The notes under the pieces: model-generated | What the model was told of the DNA's origin: nothing | Database searches by the model: none | Seen by the model: the letters and a program-made list of their open reading frames with translations, nothing else | In this document: piece by piece, positions 28,831 to 40,282 of the stretch | Numbering within the stretch: position 1 is the first letter of the stretch | Layout of the letters: each line of letters begins with the position of its first letter | Made by a program: the position numbers and the translations under genes | Assembly (NCBI RefSeq): GCF_947242115.1 | Contig: NC_074715.1 | Span: 48,398,586 to 48,462,585 of the forward strand | DNA length: 64,000 nt | Source of the DNA: Biomphalaria glabrata | Lineage: Eukaryota; Mollusca; Gastropoda; Planorbidae | Direction of reading: 5' to 3'

Positions 28831-28954
28831 CATGAAGGCCAGTTGTCAGATGCTGTTTGAGACGCATGCTATTAGGAAGCATTTTATAGGTAGGGGAGTG
28901 CTTATAATATTGATTCCCACTTCCTGCAATGACAACCTTACGGAACCAATTAAT

Positions 28955-29150
28955 TACCAATTAAATTTATTACCTAAACGTTTCATTGTTTTGTTTTTAA
29001 TTGATTCTTGTTTTGTCAGCTGCAAGAAATAATTGTGCAAAATTTTAACTTGATCTGAGAATGGGTGTTGGAGAAATAACGTGTACAAGCGTTTTACCTG
29101 ACAGACAGACAGACAGACAGACAGACAGATATAAGTTTTGTAAAAGAAAT
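28955..29150 (-). repeat. Dispersed repeat, 'ACAAAGCTTATATCAAC' family, inverted
   Basis: It contains (GACA)n at 29100-29128, the inverse of the CTGT run of this family, and AACTTGATCTGAGAATGGGT. Confidence 0.55.
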
Positions 29151-29235
29151 ACATTAGTATTGTAGCAGTAAAAAACACTAATACAGAGAGGCCTAAAATG
29201 GGAGAGAGTATTAAGAGGTTATCGTGACATCGCAA

Positions 29236-29454
29236 CGCTTTTATATAGCGCTACTTTCATGCTTATAGCCTGCTCACAGCGCTTTGGGTCCAATCTCATT
29301 TGTGGACCAGTGGGGAGGGGGTATCTAGGAGTTGGTTTTCCGTGCTGCCTTTAGGCGCTCAGTAAACACAACTCTGCCCGAACCTCGAGCCCCCTTCTAG
29401 GTAGCCAAGCCAAGCCAAGTTCAAGCGCACTTGGCCTCTCGACCACGCTTCCCA
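29236..29454 (-). mobile_element. tRNA-derived SINE, family S1
   Basis: Full-length-looking copy. On the minus strand it starts GGGAAGCGTGGTCGAGAGGC and ends GCGCTATATAAAAGCG. Part of the B-box region is shorter than in 6960-7198. Confidence 0.8.
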
Positions 29455-29939
29455 CCATTGAAAGGATAATATTGTTTTTGTGGTTAAATTACATACATGG
29501 GCTACATTGTCAACCATCTTTTAAAATTCAACTTGCACAAGATTACTAGACTTCATATTTTTTTGGAAGCTACTTATGTTATAAAATAAAAAACAGATCG
29601 TGTAGGCTGTTTTTGTTCAGTTTGGAATGTTTTTCATAATGAGGATGTAAACAAGAAACATCTAGAGTCACTGCTGCAGCACGTGGCGTTGTTTGTCACA
29701 CTCCCGAGACGTGGCTCGTTTACCTGTCTGCGTGTGTCTTTTGAAGCGTATCGTCAACACAAGTGAGGGAGAAAATGGCCTCTAGGAAATCTGTACCTTC
29801 AATAAACCTCGAAGCTACAAGAATCAAGTTTGAACCTTAGCTCCACAGTGTATTTGTGTATGTTTGATAGCTAAGCTTCTCCAGTTGATTCATGTTTCAA
29901 ATATAGTGTTTGCTCTTTGACCTTATATTATAGAGCTTT

Positions 29940-30130
29940 TTTTTTTACAAGGCTTGTATGAACTCACTCCGTCCGTCAGTCCGTCTGTCTGTCTGGGTGG
30001 ATTCTTTTACACGTCTTCTCTCCCACCTCCCATTCTCCGATCAAGTTTAAAATTTTCCTCAATAATTTTTTTTCGAAGGCAATACAAGAATCAATAAAAA
30101 AAAAGTTTACAAAATTGGGTTGTAATTAAT
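29940..30130 (+). repeat. Dispersed repeat, 'ACAAAGCTTATATCAAC' family
   Basis: It shows TTTTACAAGGCTTGTATGAA, CTCACTCCGTCCGTCAGTCC and CTCCCACCTCCCATTCTC. Confidence 0.5.
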
Positions 30131-30134
30131 TAAA

Positions 30135-31525
30135 TAGTTTTGTTTTATATAATAAATGGATGTTAAATCTCGTAGCATTTTGAGTTTTTGCAGAGATTGC
30201 TTCCCCTTATATGAGTGTGTGAGAGTATTTTTAATACTCTGCTTGTTTTTTTGTTTGTTTGTTTATTTATTTATTATAAATTACAAAAAAAATATTCAAC
30301 TGACTTCTTTATTTGTTGTTTAATTTACGATACAAAAAAATGAATCAAGTGTAAACTATTACTTGCTAGCACGTTAAAATGGTAAGAAGTGCAAATGTTT
30401 CAGGAATATATATGTCCATTTTTAACGGAAGACAAAGACATTATATGCATAACTGATTGTAGCATGTTTAATTAATAAGATGTATTACAAAGTGACGATA
30501 TTATTGGTTTACAACGTCTTGATACATAACTGCGAACGCATCTTGGACCCTTGTAATCACCTTTCTTTCCTACTCCTGGTTAGTGCAGCCTCCGGAAAAT
30601 AAAATAATTATAAGTTAATTTTAAGGATAAAAAATTTAAAATACGTTACGTGGGGATATTTATAATAAATTTTGAAGTAAGTTAATAATTTTTTTTTGTA
30701 TGAACTTTAAAAAGAATGATAAATATGCATAAACTATACAATCGATTTTATACACGTGAAGCACTACTCGACCTAGATCATTTTTTATGAAGAATACATT
30801 TCCATATTATAAAAAAAAAGTAAATATACCTAGGATACACATCTCAGTGGGGAAATAAATGTTGATCAGCATACACATACACACAAACACAAAGGCCCTA
30901 TTTATTTACTATAAATTTGCGTACATCTAATGCGGTCCTAAATACCTGTGCGAATTTCGGCCTGGGCCAAGTCGTTAAGCCTCTGATTAAACAGGATATG
31001 GGAATATTTTTTTCACATTTCAAGGTGTGTTTTTCTCAAGGGAGGCAATAACACAGTCAGCTATGCTACTATCACTAAGGCTGATTACACTTCTGCAGGA
31101 TATTCAAACATAGATCTGATCATAATCTAAGGTAGATGAATTTTATATATGCAATTTTATCACGCTTGTTTATGTATATGTATCATCATATAAGTAGTTT
31201 AGCGGAGAGGATATTAAATGATAAGATTTTGTATCCACACATGGCATAGACGCACAAGTGGATAGAGTCCCCTTGTGGTGGTAAGCCAATTCTTATCTCG
31301 CTTGTTCTTAAAATTCATCACAATAAAAGTAGTTTCAATAATGTGCGCATGTAAAATAAAGGAGGCGCATTAAACGCTAAAAGGCGAAACGGTGTGTGTG
31401 TGTGGGGGGGGGGCGCATTAAATGTACCTCTCAGGGAGGGCAGGCGGGCTACTGCTCCGGGGTGCTCACAAAAGAGAGACCTTCACAAGAGTCATTTTTA
31501 AAAATCCGAATATGACGGGCCCTTT
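30135..31525. other. Intergenic, nothing recognised
   Basis: AT-rich sequence with simple T and G runs. No convincing exon, RNA gene or bounded element was seen. Confidence 0.5.
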
Positions 31526-31529
31526 ACTT

Positions 31530-31665
31530 TTTACGTCACCTATCCTCTAGTCTGTTGGACCTTTGGGGCACCATGCAAGATTTGTCGACCGTCTTTCTCC
31601 ATTCCTCTCTGTCTTTTGCCTTAGCTAAAATCTCTTTCAATGGCAGGCCCGTCTGATGGGTCAGA
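31530..31665 (-). mobile_element. LINE 3' relic, group A
   Basis: It shares CACCTATCCTCTAGTCTGTT, GGACC..TGGGGCACCATGC and ACCGTCTTTCTCCATTCC with other group A copies. On the minus strand it is the end of a reverse transcriptase frame. Confidence 0.55.
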
Positions 31666-32129
31666 TACGTGTAAATTTTTCTAATAAAAATGTTTTTCGC
31701 ACTCTCTTCAATAATATTTTAAATCTAAGGGTTGGAAAACTTTTCATGGTTAAGAAATATCCGTTGGTACTGTGCTCGTCAATACATGAATGCTCGTCAA
31801 CATAAGCATATTAAATATTTTTTTTTAAAGAAAATGAAAATGTGATTAAATGTACAAGTACTTTATTTCTTCTAAAAAATAACATCCTTTTAGATACAAG
31901 TATTATTAATAAGCGAATGTTTTATAACGCTTTCGAAAAAGTGTAGGGGCATCCAAAAAATCCGCCCCTGGCCCCCACCTACTTAAATCCGTACCTGCAC
32001 TCTGCCTACACTATTCTCTATCCCAGAGAAGGCCTACACTCTCGACAGACAAGGTCTACAGTCTACACTATTCCCAAATAAGGCGTAGGTCTACACTCTC
32101 CCCTGACAAGACCTACGAAATTCCGAAAT

Positions 32130-32655
32130 AAGTTCTATGCTCTCCCCAGACAAAGCCTACACTATTTCCAAAATAAGACCTACATTCTCCCCAGACAATG
32201 CTTACACTATTTCCAAAATAAGACCTACATTCTCCCCAGACAATGCTTACACTATTTCCAAAATAAGACCTACATTCTCCCCAGACAATGCTTACACTAT
32301 TTCCAAAATAAGACCTACATTCTCCCCAGACAATGCTTACACTATTTCCAAAATAAGACCTACATTCTCCCCAGACAATGCTTACACTATTTCCAAAATA
32401 AGACCTACATTCTCCCCAGACAAAGCCTACACTATTTCCAAAATAAGACCTACATTCTCCCCAGACAATGCTTACACTATTTCCAAAATAAGACCTACAT
32501 TCTCCCCAGACAATGCTTACACTATTTCCAAAATAAGACCTACATTCTCCCCAGACAAAGCCTACACTATTTCCAAAATAAGACCTACATTCTCCCCAGG
32601 CAATGCCTACACTATTTCCAAAATAAGACCTACATTCTTCCCAGACAATGCTTAC
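32130..32655 (+). repeat. 45-bp minisatellite, about 11-12 units
   Basis: The unit contains GACCTACATTCTCCCCAGAC and ACTATTTCCAAAATAA. The period is 45 bp, so one frame per strand stays open across the array (32137-32751 plus, 32113-32685 minus). Diverged units continue left to about 32030, and an inverted stray unit lies at 34115-34165. No splice or start context supports coding. Confidence 0.93.
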
Positions 32656-33097
32656 ACTATCACCAGTAAGAAAATAAAAGTCCACTGCCTTTCGTTTTTT
32701 AAACTATTTTTAAGAATATTTGTTTTTGACCTAGTTCTAAGGTGTGTATAACAGAAGATTTCATGTTGTGTGTAATGAAGAGACATGACATTAAAACAAC
32801 CCCCGCCCCACCACCTTTTAGGCCGTCTAGTGCACTTTACGATCATAGTTTTAATGATAGTTTAAAACAGGTAAACACGATGTAATTACCTATTTTAAGA
32901 GAAAGACCTAATCCCCATGACGTGCGTTCAGTCCTCACTAGGTCCACCTTGTAGCCTGTGAAATCCATTGAAACCTTGCGTGCAAACAAGAAATGCATTT
33001 TCTAAAAATAGCACAAAATTATTTCAGCGGGAGACAGCTTCACTTCGTTTTAAAGTGTGTCAATTAAACTTATGTCTATCTTTTAGTATTATTATTA

Positions 33098-33200
33098 TAG
33101 CTTTTATATAGCGCTACTTTCATGCTTATAGCATGCTCAGAGCGCTTTTGGTCAATCTCATTTGTGGACCAGTGTGGGGGGGGGGGGTATCTAGGCGCTT
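33098..33200 (-). mobile_element. SINE S1, tail half
   Basis: Only the 3' body (TATAGCTTTTATATAGCGCT to the G run and GTATCTAGG) is present; the tRNA-like head is missing. Confidence 0.65.
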
Positions 33201-33404
33201 TTATACATCTGTTATCTATCTATTATTAATCTATTATAAATTAGGGATTCTGTTCTTCTTCGCGCCTAAAAAATAATTGAATAAAAGTTTTAATATTGGA
33301 GCTAAGAAAGGCTTTATACTAGCCTTTAGTTATGGACCAGGCTTCATTAAACTATTATTTATTTCATAAGTAGTAAAGTAATTCTAAAACGATGGGGTCT
33401 ATAG

Positions 33405-33815
33405 CAGAGGTTAAAGATGCTCCTAGCAATGGAACTGAAATGCTACAGAAGGATCCCAAGTATCACATTTAAAGACCGCATCACAAACAAATAGATTAGA
33501 GACAGGGTTACTGCAGCGATTGGACCCCATGATGACCCGCCAACTATCGTAAAAATAACGCAAGCTAAAAATCCATGGCCTTATTACAAAGTCTTTGGGG
33601 CTCGCAAAGACCCTCTTTTAATGAAAAGTACCAAGAAAAAGAAGAAGAGGCAGACAGAGAAAGCGATAGGAAAACAACATAAAAGAATGTACGGGCCTGC
33701 CATTGAAACAGGTTCTATTTAAGGCAAAAGACAGAGAGGAATGGAGAAAGGCGGTCAAAAATTCTTGCAAGGTGCTCAAACGGTCCAACACAATAAGGGA
33801 CAGGTACAGGTAAAA
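33405..33815 (+). mobile_element. LINE C-terminal relic, group A, longest copy
   Basis: Degenerate frames carry ITFKDRITNK, RVTAAIGPHDD, then GKRQRGMEK-type sequence. These equal in another frame the common KKRWEDNIKEWTG...KAKDREEWRK end. Stops and frame changes interrupt it. Confidence 0.6.
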
Positions 33816-33894
33816 CAAAAAAGTATAGCAACAGCATCCTCAGTAATAGATTTTATCACAGTCGTGACTACCTCAAGAAACAAGAGATCAATCA

Positions 33895-34030
33895 CGAACG
33901 CCGCGGGATACTTATTTAAAATCAAAAGAAAATTTGCCGCTGAAGTTAATAATCGTAAGCTCGTTGAAAAGAGAAATTAAATCGACCACCGACAGACAAC
34001 CGACAGACACCGAAAGACAACGGTTTTCGT
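33895..34030 (+). mobile_element. LINE 3' relic, group B
   Basis: It shares GCCGCGGGATAC, AAAAGAAAATTTGCCGCTGA and ATCGACCACCG with group B fragments at 37966, 39138, 43868 and 63790. Confidence 0.5.
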
Positions 34031-34199
34031 CTTCGTTGTGTCGCGGTAAGAAATGAACCAAAAATGTGCAAGCGGTCATCCCAATTTTAAATAAAAACAC
34101 AATGCCTATTATTGTCTGGGGAGAGTGTAGGCCTTGTCTAGGATTGGGAATAGTGTAGGCAGAGTGTAGGAACGGAATTTAAGTAGGCGGGGGTACCGG

Positions 34200-34500
34200 A
34201 GCAACGCAGTAGTTTTCGTCTCAGAACAGGATGTGACAGCTTGAGACAACTTTTGTTTCGGAAGATAAAAATCGGGACTAGTGAAAGTCACATTCGTGGA
34301 GTGTCAACAGAAAATGGCGACCATGTCATTGAAAACTGCTTTCTCAATCGATAGACCATTGGGTCCCGAAAAACACCTCTATAGATAGAAGAAAAAAACT
34401 TAATGAAAAGCTGCCTGATCTTAAAACAACTGCTCAGTTCATCTCAAATATTGAGCTAGTTATGTGAACCCTTCAACAGAATGATGGGGACACAGAAGAT
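34200..34500 (+). mobile_element. LINE C-terminal relic, group G
   Basis: Second copy of the 26230 relic: ATAAAAATCGGGACTAGTGA, AAAGCTGCCTGATCTTAAA and CTGCTCAGTTCATCTCAAAT occur in the same order. No intact frame. Confidence 0.6.
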
Positions 34501-34509
34501 GTGGCAAGT

Positions 34510-35510
34510 GGGCGTAGATCAAAGCTTCGATGTCTGACGTCATGACCTGTGACGTCTCAACGAGCTATTGGTATAGACTCGCCCACAGGTTGCGACCTTA
34601 CATGTCAGTGTTCAGGCCTTCTGTTTCGGTTGGTCTCGGTGTAGCCAAGTGAAATATGTCACTATTCCTTCATTTTATATACGAAAACAAGCGACATATA
34701 TCCAGGGCCGGATTAAAGCATGTGGGGGCCCCGTGGCCGAACTTTTATGGAGGCCCCTATACTTTTTCGAAAGCTTGAATAAAAATCCACATAATAAAAA
34801 AAATTATCTAAAAGCATGCCATATTATAAAAGAGAGTACTTGTAAATTAAATTAAATTTTCGATCGTTTAAAAATAATAATTAAATTTGCATATTTTGGT
34901 AACAAAAAATATTAATTTTTTTAGGGTTTACGCAATCTAGTAAATCCGAACAATATTACTAGAATACGAGCACACTTAACGTAGACACTTTCCAACATAC
35001 AGTAAGTTTTAAAGTTTTGTTGGTAAAAATGTGTAAAAAATACATAGCATACTGACCCATCGAAATATGGATTTTTTTTTCTCTATTGTGGGGCTTCTTC
35101 CACCTTCTTGTAAAGAGCTCCGGGGAATCCTTCCTTAAATCCGAACGTACATACATTAACTCATATACTACAATCTTATTATTATTATAAAATTTAGCTT
35201 TTACTTCAATCTCAAGAATATTCTTTTTTACCATCATTAGAATAGTTTTCTTAAAGTTTGTTAACAAAATAAATGTAATCTATAGCATTAGGCCAACGCA
35301 CAAGAGTTTCATTACAACTATTTGTGTTCTCAGATGTAACTTGAGTATGATATTGGGTGAAAAAATATGCCTCTATACCTAGCCCTACTACTTACAGTTC
35401 TCGTCAAGGGCGTACTGGTATTATGTCATCCAGGTAACAGAATTTTTTTTAACTAGTCGTTAGCCTGATCTAGGTTACAGTATAATATAAGAAAACAATG
35501 AATAAGAAGT
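34510..35510. other. Intergenic, mostly unrecognised
   Basis: It holds a short piece near 34705-34765 of the GGGGCCCC repeat family (CCAGGGCCGGATTAAAGCAT), otherwise AT-rich sequence with no exon-like frame. Confidence 0.45.
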
Positions 35511-35514
35511 GCAG

Positions 35515-35757
35515 TTCCCCCCTTTCACATCTGTTTCTATGGCCCACGGTGAACGAGGGAATCATGTGGCCAGCACAACGAACAACCGCCTTTACTTTCC
35601 CTAAATAATGCCAGGTACCCATTTAAGTTGGGCGGACTCATGGTCATCCTAACAAATTCCAAGGCTCAAAAATTAGTATTCGCCGGCCTTCAAACCAGAA
35701 ACCTCTCTGTTCGGAAACCAAGCGCCTTACCGCTCTGCCACCACGCCGCCTACATAA
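35515..35757 (-). mobile_element. tRNA-derived SINE, family S3
   Basis: On the minus strand the head reads GTGGTGGCAGAGCGGTAAGG then CGCTTGGTTTCCGAAC, resembling a Leu/Ser-type tRNA with its A box. GGTTTGAAGGCCGG stands in the B-box place. The body has GGCGGTTGTTCGTTGTGCTG. Copies at 46410 and, degraded, at 41890. Confidence 0.8.
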
Positions 35758-35807
35758 AAGTCATATATTCATTTAAAGTAACCCTAACCCTTACATATAA
35801 CAAGATC

Positions 35808-36020
35808 CACGGGGCTCGCTTAGACGTTCCTTCAAGGAACAGTACCAGGAAAAAGAAGAAGAGGCAGACAGAGAAAGCGATGGGAGGACAACATAAAAGA
35901 ATGGACGGGCCTACCATTGATAGGTGTTTTGAACAAGGCAAAAGACAGGGAGGAATGGAGAAAGACGGTCGACAAATCTTGCTTGGTGCCCCAACGGTCC
36001 AACAGAGTAATGGATAGGAG
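35808..36020 (+). mobile_element. LINE 3' relic, group A
   Basis: It shares AAGAAGAAGAGGCAGACAGA, GGACGGGCCTACCATTGA and CCCCAACGGTCCAACAGAG with 33405-33815. It is the last 70 codons of the reverse transcriptase frame, frame-shifted relative to the longest chance frame. Confidence 0.55.
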
Positions 36021-36404
36021 GAGGGGGAGGAGCAACCCTTACATTTTAAAACAAAAACAATCATGACTAATCTCTGTTGGTTAGTCAGTACGCTAAAGTT
36101 TTGGACGTAACAACTCGTCAAAGTTCCGGTTGTTATGACAATGCGACGCTGTCCTATGCCTTTCATGTGTCAATCGAGTCATACGTGATAATCAATGACT
36201 TTTAACTCCGTCGTTCATTCTCAGCTGGCTAAGAATGAGTGAGGGGAACGAAATTTTGTTTTTCTAGTGAGGAACCTTCGGTAAAAGTGTGAGAAACACT
36301 GGGATTAAGTATGAACAAGCGGCTGGCTCGAGTAACCGGAGTTCAAATAAACAGAATTTGACTGTAATAAAATGTAGGTTATCTTATCTTATCTTTTATA
36401 TAAC

Positions 36405-36580
36405 AGACGTTACTTAAAAAAAAAGAAGATAATTACGTCCTACGCATTTCATGTGTTAATCTAGCCATACTTGTTAATCAATGACTTGAACTCTGTCGTT
36501 GGTTTCCCTGGCTGATTCAGGCAACCCATTCCATTATCTAATGGCACTAGGGAAGATGGAGCACTTGTACGAATGTAACG
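36405..36580 (-). mobile_element. LINE 3' relic, group D
   Basis: Inverse of the 62994-63370 type: AAGAAGATAATTACGTCCTA, CATTCCATTATCTAATGGCA and AGCACTTGTACGAATG. The related piece 36150-36375 lies just upstream. Confidence 0.55.
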
Positions 36581-37180
36581 TTCTTTCTCGGCTAAAAAAA
36601 AATACGTTAATAGTGTTAGTATTCAAGATAAGATCTGACTTATAAATCTTTTTCCAGTTTCGACTCTGTATATAGTGCTTGTTTTTTTTTTAAATAAAAT
36701 TAGACTGATTCTCATAGACAAGCCGACCCGCGTAGCATACACCGCAAGTTAGTGACGGTTGAAAACTTCATGAAAGACGGTTGTCCAAAGGGTGTGGGTT
36801 TGGGCAAACAACTGTGTGCGCATGCCTGGTGAGCGAGGAAGGCGCGGGTGCGGGCGAGAAGGGGCGGTAGGAGGGTTAGAGAGTCGGCGTGCGTGTGTGG
36901 TGTCCCGCATTGTTTGGGCGTAAAGAATCATATATACAGAAAGAAGATTACTTGTTCTTCCTCCTCCCACTTTTCCTGAGCCGTGCTCTCTGTCACCGCG
37001 AACGTTACGTGGAATAACTCTATTCCAACTTGCAGAAATAAAAGAGTTATCTTTCCATTACTTTTTCATTGAGTCTCAGAGACTCGGCGTGCGTGTGTGG
37101 TGTCCCGCATGGTTGGGCCATGTAGAGAATTTGATTCTCGTACATTACTATATCCCATGTGTGTCTTCTACTTATTGCAG

Positions 37181-37360
37181 AGTGTTCAAATTCTACTTCT
37201 AATGGAACTATCTCTGGGAATGACTGCAAGCCTCTCTGTGACAACGAGTGTGGAAGAAACGCCACCGTTCAGACCGTTCAGACAGATACTACAGTCCCCA
37301 CTGCAATCAGCTGTACCCATAAACACCTGCACTATTACAATAGAGAGAATAGAGAAAGAG
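37181..37360 (+). CDS. Gene 2 exon: membrane-proximal module
   Basis: The acceptor is tacttattgcag and the donor GTTTGT; 60 codons, phase 1 at both ends. It is rich in Asn, Thr and Ser, stalk-like, with a cysteine pattern C-x12-C-x3-C-x3-C followed by one more. Confidence 0.65.
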
Positions 37361-38827
37361 GTTTGTAAAAAGTAGATAAAATAAATGTATTGATACAAAA
37401 TATATTTAAGCAGTGACGTAGCTAGGGTTGGGGGAAGGGGGGTTCCAAATTTACCCCCCCTCCCGGGCCCCCCACTTACGGAATACCCCGAATGAGTGTC
37501 CGAAATTAGTTTTTACATTAAATGTTACGCCATTATCTCATTTCATATCGAAGGTCAAAATACAGGGGCCCCTAAAAGGGTCGAGCCACAGGGCCCCCAA
37601 ATCCCTAACTGCGCCACTGTGTCTAAGGCTTCCGACAAGAAACGAACGTTACAGAGCGGGGTTTAAGACTTTCTCCCGCAGTTGCCCAAAACAAATAATG
37701 TCTATCGTCGTCCTATTAGAAGTGAGAAAACCAAGGAAATCTCTGCAATCCTACAAAACCTAACCGGGGCAGTAGTTATAGTTTTGAAGCTGAACGAACT
37801 CTCTACACTCAGAAGGATGACTTTCAAATTGTTTAGGACTGTCATTACGATGGCACTGTGTTCGAACTCGCTTCAGTCGTCAAACCAAAGATTTAAACTA
37901 ACTTCTAATAATATTCATTTTTTTAAATAAAAGTCCAAAAGGCACATAATAATAATAATAATAATAAGGCTTGTCTTCTAGTCCGAAGATTAATGAGGAT
38001 TGCAGAATTTCCCGTGGCTACGCAGCGTCAGCTATGACCTACATATTTTGCCACACCGAGGGGCAATCATAGCCATTATCCGCCGGTGGTCGATTATTAA
38101 GATTTTCTTTTCGCCGTCTGCGTCTGTACTCAGCAGCAGATTTTCTTTAGGTAGGGTGTAGCCAGCCTCCTTTTCAGTCAGCTACCCTTGGCTCGCCAAG
38201 CGTACCTCACTAAGGGCAGCTATGTCTACATTTAGCTGAGCCATCTCTAATGCCTCCAGTGCAGACTTTCGATTAGGGCATTCACTTTTGTTGCTGCCCT
38301 GCAGTGTGCGAACATTCAAGCAGGCGACTTTTTTTAGAGGTAACCTTTTATCGACTCTGTTGCGATTAGTCACTGGTGAGCTAATTATATAAATCAGCCT
38401 CCAACCTGCGCAAATTATTTTTAAAGGGATAATTGGCTCGCGCAGACCAATACCACCTCTATAAACTGAATGCAGTCCACAGTAGCACAGAAGCCTGAGA
38501 CAGCTATGAACAACAGAAAGCCGTAGGTTTTATATCGGAGTTTCCGTCTCCTAGACACATCCTTACTTTTATAATCACCAAAAATTTCAAGTATTATGGA
38601 AATAAATAAAATAAAAAGCTAAAAATTATTATTTGCCTGTTTCATTTTTTGTGTGTGTAGGTATTATCGTGGGAGTGGCTTGTGCGGTCATCATCGCCGG
38701 CCTTGTTGTCGCTCTGGTGTTCCTCTTCAGAAAACGCCGCTGGAGTGTCATGTCTTTCAGGAGGATGTCCAGCTGGAGAGCGACAGACAACACAGCCTTT
38801 ACTCTGCGGGATGAGCAACACGTCTAA
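37181..38827 (+). CDS. Gene 2: paralogous C-terminal cassette of the EGF receptor (two exons)
   Basis: Two exons, 37181-37360 and 38661-38827, join in phase 1 and give 115 codons including the stop. The first encodes a membrane-proximal module with five cysteines (CKPLCDNEC core) and NST, NGT and NAT glycosylation sequons. The second encodes a transmembrane helix and tail. Both match the last two exons of gene 1 in position, phase and motifs (GVACA in the helix, -HV at the end). No EGF exon was found between 24815 and 37181. It may be an orphan partial duplicate, or an alternative 3' end spliced from gene 1, since all gene 1 donors are phase 1. Splice sites and frames are intact, which argues against a long-dead pseudogene. 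Confidence 0.65.
37410..37622 (+). repeat. Dispersed GGGGCCCC repeat
   Basis: It starts GTGACGTAGCTAGGGTTGGG and ends CCCTAACTGCGCCACTG; same family as 1857-2048. It starts about 50 bp after the gene 2 donor. Confidence 0.6.
37966..38373 (-). mobile_element. Internally deleted LINE: endonuclease start joined to 3' end (group B)
   Basis: On the minus strand 38373-38182 is open and encodes ACLNVRTLQG, ALEALEMAQLNVDIAALSEV, the start of an EEP-type LINE endonuclease. It passes, near an AGYTL-coding stretch, into a group B 3' end (38170-37966), whose degraded end recalls a C2H2 finger (GLRSHGK). The polymerase is missing. Confidence 0.6.
38661..38827 (+). CDS. Gene 2 exon: transmembrane helix and tail
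   Basis: The acceptor is tgtgtgtgtag, phase 1, with stop TAA at 38825-38827. The helix runs IIVGVACAVIIAGLVVAL.., then a basic RKRRW stop-transfer and a Ser/Thr-rich tail ending LRDEQHV. It is aligned end to end with the gene 1 last exon. Confidence 0.75.
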
Positions 38828-39018
38828 ACATCTGTCGCTTTTAAAGTGTGTGTCGATTAAGCAGTATGCTTCATTCATGGCCGTATTATGATGATCAGTG
38901 CATACACTATTTTTAATTTCTGTATTATTTGTGGAACATTTGTCCATTTAAATTAAGTTTCTGAAACATTTTCCTCTTGGTCTATGTTTTATTATATTAG
39001 GAGGCATTTTTAAAAGGA

Positions 39019-39024
39019 AATAAA
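39019..39024 (+). terminator. Poly(A) signal AATAAA for gene 2
   Basis: AATAAA 192 bp after the stop, a distance nearly the same as in gene 1. Confidence 0.5.
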
Positions 39025-39137
39025 ATTACGCCGTTTATGCAAAACATTAACAACCATTTATGTATTTACTAATATACACTTATAATGTTATTAACTCAAG
39101 CATTTTTATGGTCACTTAAATCTCGTTCAGACGTATA

Positions 39138-39355
39138 GGCTTATCTTCGAGTCTGAAGATTAATGAGGTATGCATTAAATATCATTGCTACACAATCTCA
39201 GCTACAACCTTCATATTTAGCCACATCCAGGGTAAACTTAACCAATGTTCGCCTGTGGTCGATTAAGATTTTCTTTTCGCCGTTTACGTCTGTTCTCAGC
39301 AGCGAATTTTCTTTGGGTCTTAAATGTGTCTCCCGCGGCCTTTGTGAGTGACTTC
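39138..39355 (-). mobile_element. LINE 3' relic, group B
   Basis: It carries the group B phrases GAAGATTAATGAGG, CGCCTGTGGTCGATTAAGAT and TTCTTTTCGCCGT. Minus-strand reading gives the lysine/arginine-rich end of a reverse transcriptase protein. Confidence 0.55.
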
Positions 39356-39639
39356 AAGCTTGGTCTAAGACATGGGTGTTATACAGAAAGATGCTTGCGC
39401 TCCATCATGGACATACGGTGGCAAGACCGCACTACAAACAGCGATGTCTACCAAGCGATGGTTCTCTCGGCCCTTCTAATCCTAATGTGTGCAGTTAATA
39501 TCTACATTGTTCTAAAGACCTTATTGATGTCTAGTTTTATGTATCTAAGAATAAACATAAGTGACATACTATTTCTCCCATAGCCGAAGCTCCTTTACTA
39601 TTTAAATCTCCATCTTTTGTCGTATCGTGCATCTTGTCA

Positions 39640-40060
39640 TTCTTGTGAACTCCTAGGGAAGCATAAGGCCGTAATCACATCCATCCACCGTACTCAGTTC
39701 TGAGCAGATTTCGTCATCTGCCCCCATGTCATTCCAGTATCCTCAGCTTCAATGATGACTGACCTCTTCCAGGTTTGCTTCGGCCTGCCCACCTTTTACT
39801 TTGCTCGCGGATTCCAATCAGATGCCTGCCTTGCGATATTTGTACTTGGTTTTCGAAGGGTGTGTCCTATCCAGTTCCACTCTTGCTTTTTAATATCATG
39901 AGCTACGGGTTTTGGCGTGGTTCTCTCCCACTAGTTGAAAATTGATATCTTTTCAGGCCACCTATTTCCCTATATCCAGTGTAGGCAGCTGTTTGTGAAG
40001 TTCTAGAGCTTTTCCATACTTGTTTTTGTTGCTCTCCATGACTCGGAAGAATTGACTATA
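39640..40060 (-). mobile_element. LINE C-terminal relic, group H
   Basis: On the minus strand degenerate frames give [20 protein letters not shown] then GRPKQTWKR, the standard [18 protein letters not shown] end of non-LTR retrotransposons. A plus-strand relative is at 61020-61345. Confidence 0.65.
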
Positions 40061-40282
40061 TCAAACTTTCATTAATATACGAAGTCGTACAGAACGAATT
40101 GAAATGTTTACGAACAAACATCAAACAAATATATATATCTCGTAAAGACAGTTAAGACCACTAACGATAGAACAAAATAATATAATGAGATAATCTACTT
40201 TCTTGATGTTTTTTTTAATAATTAATAAATACAGCGATACATCAAAAAAAATCTTCAGATACAAAAATATATCTGTAACATT

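Noticed and set aside
32113-32751. Open frames of about 200 codons on both strands over the 45-bp array
   Set aside because: The period is a multiple of three, so both strands stay open; no coding signals.
35750-36166. 138-codon minus-strand frame
   Set aside because: Antisense of a LINE group A relic.
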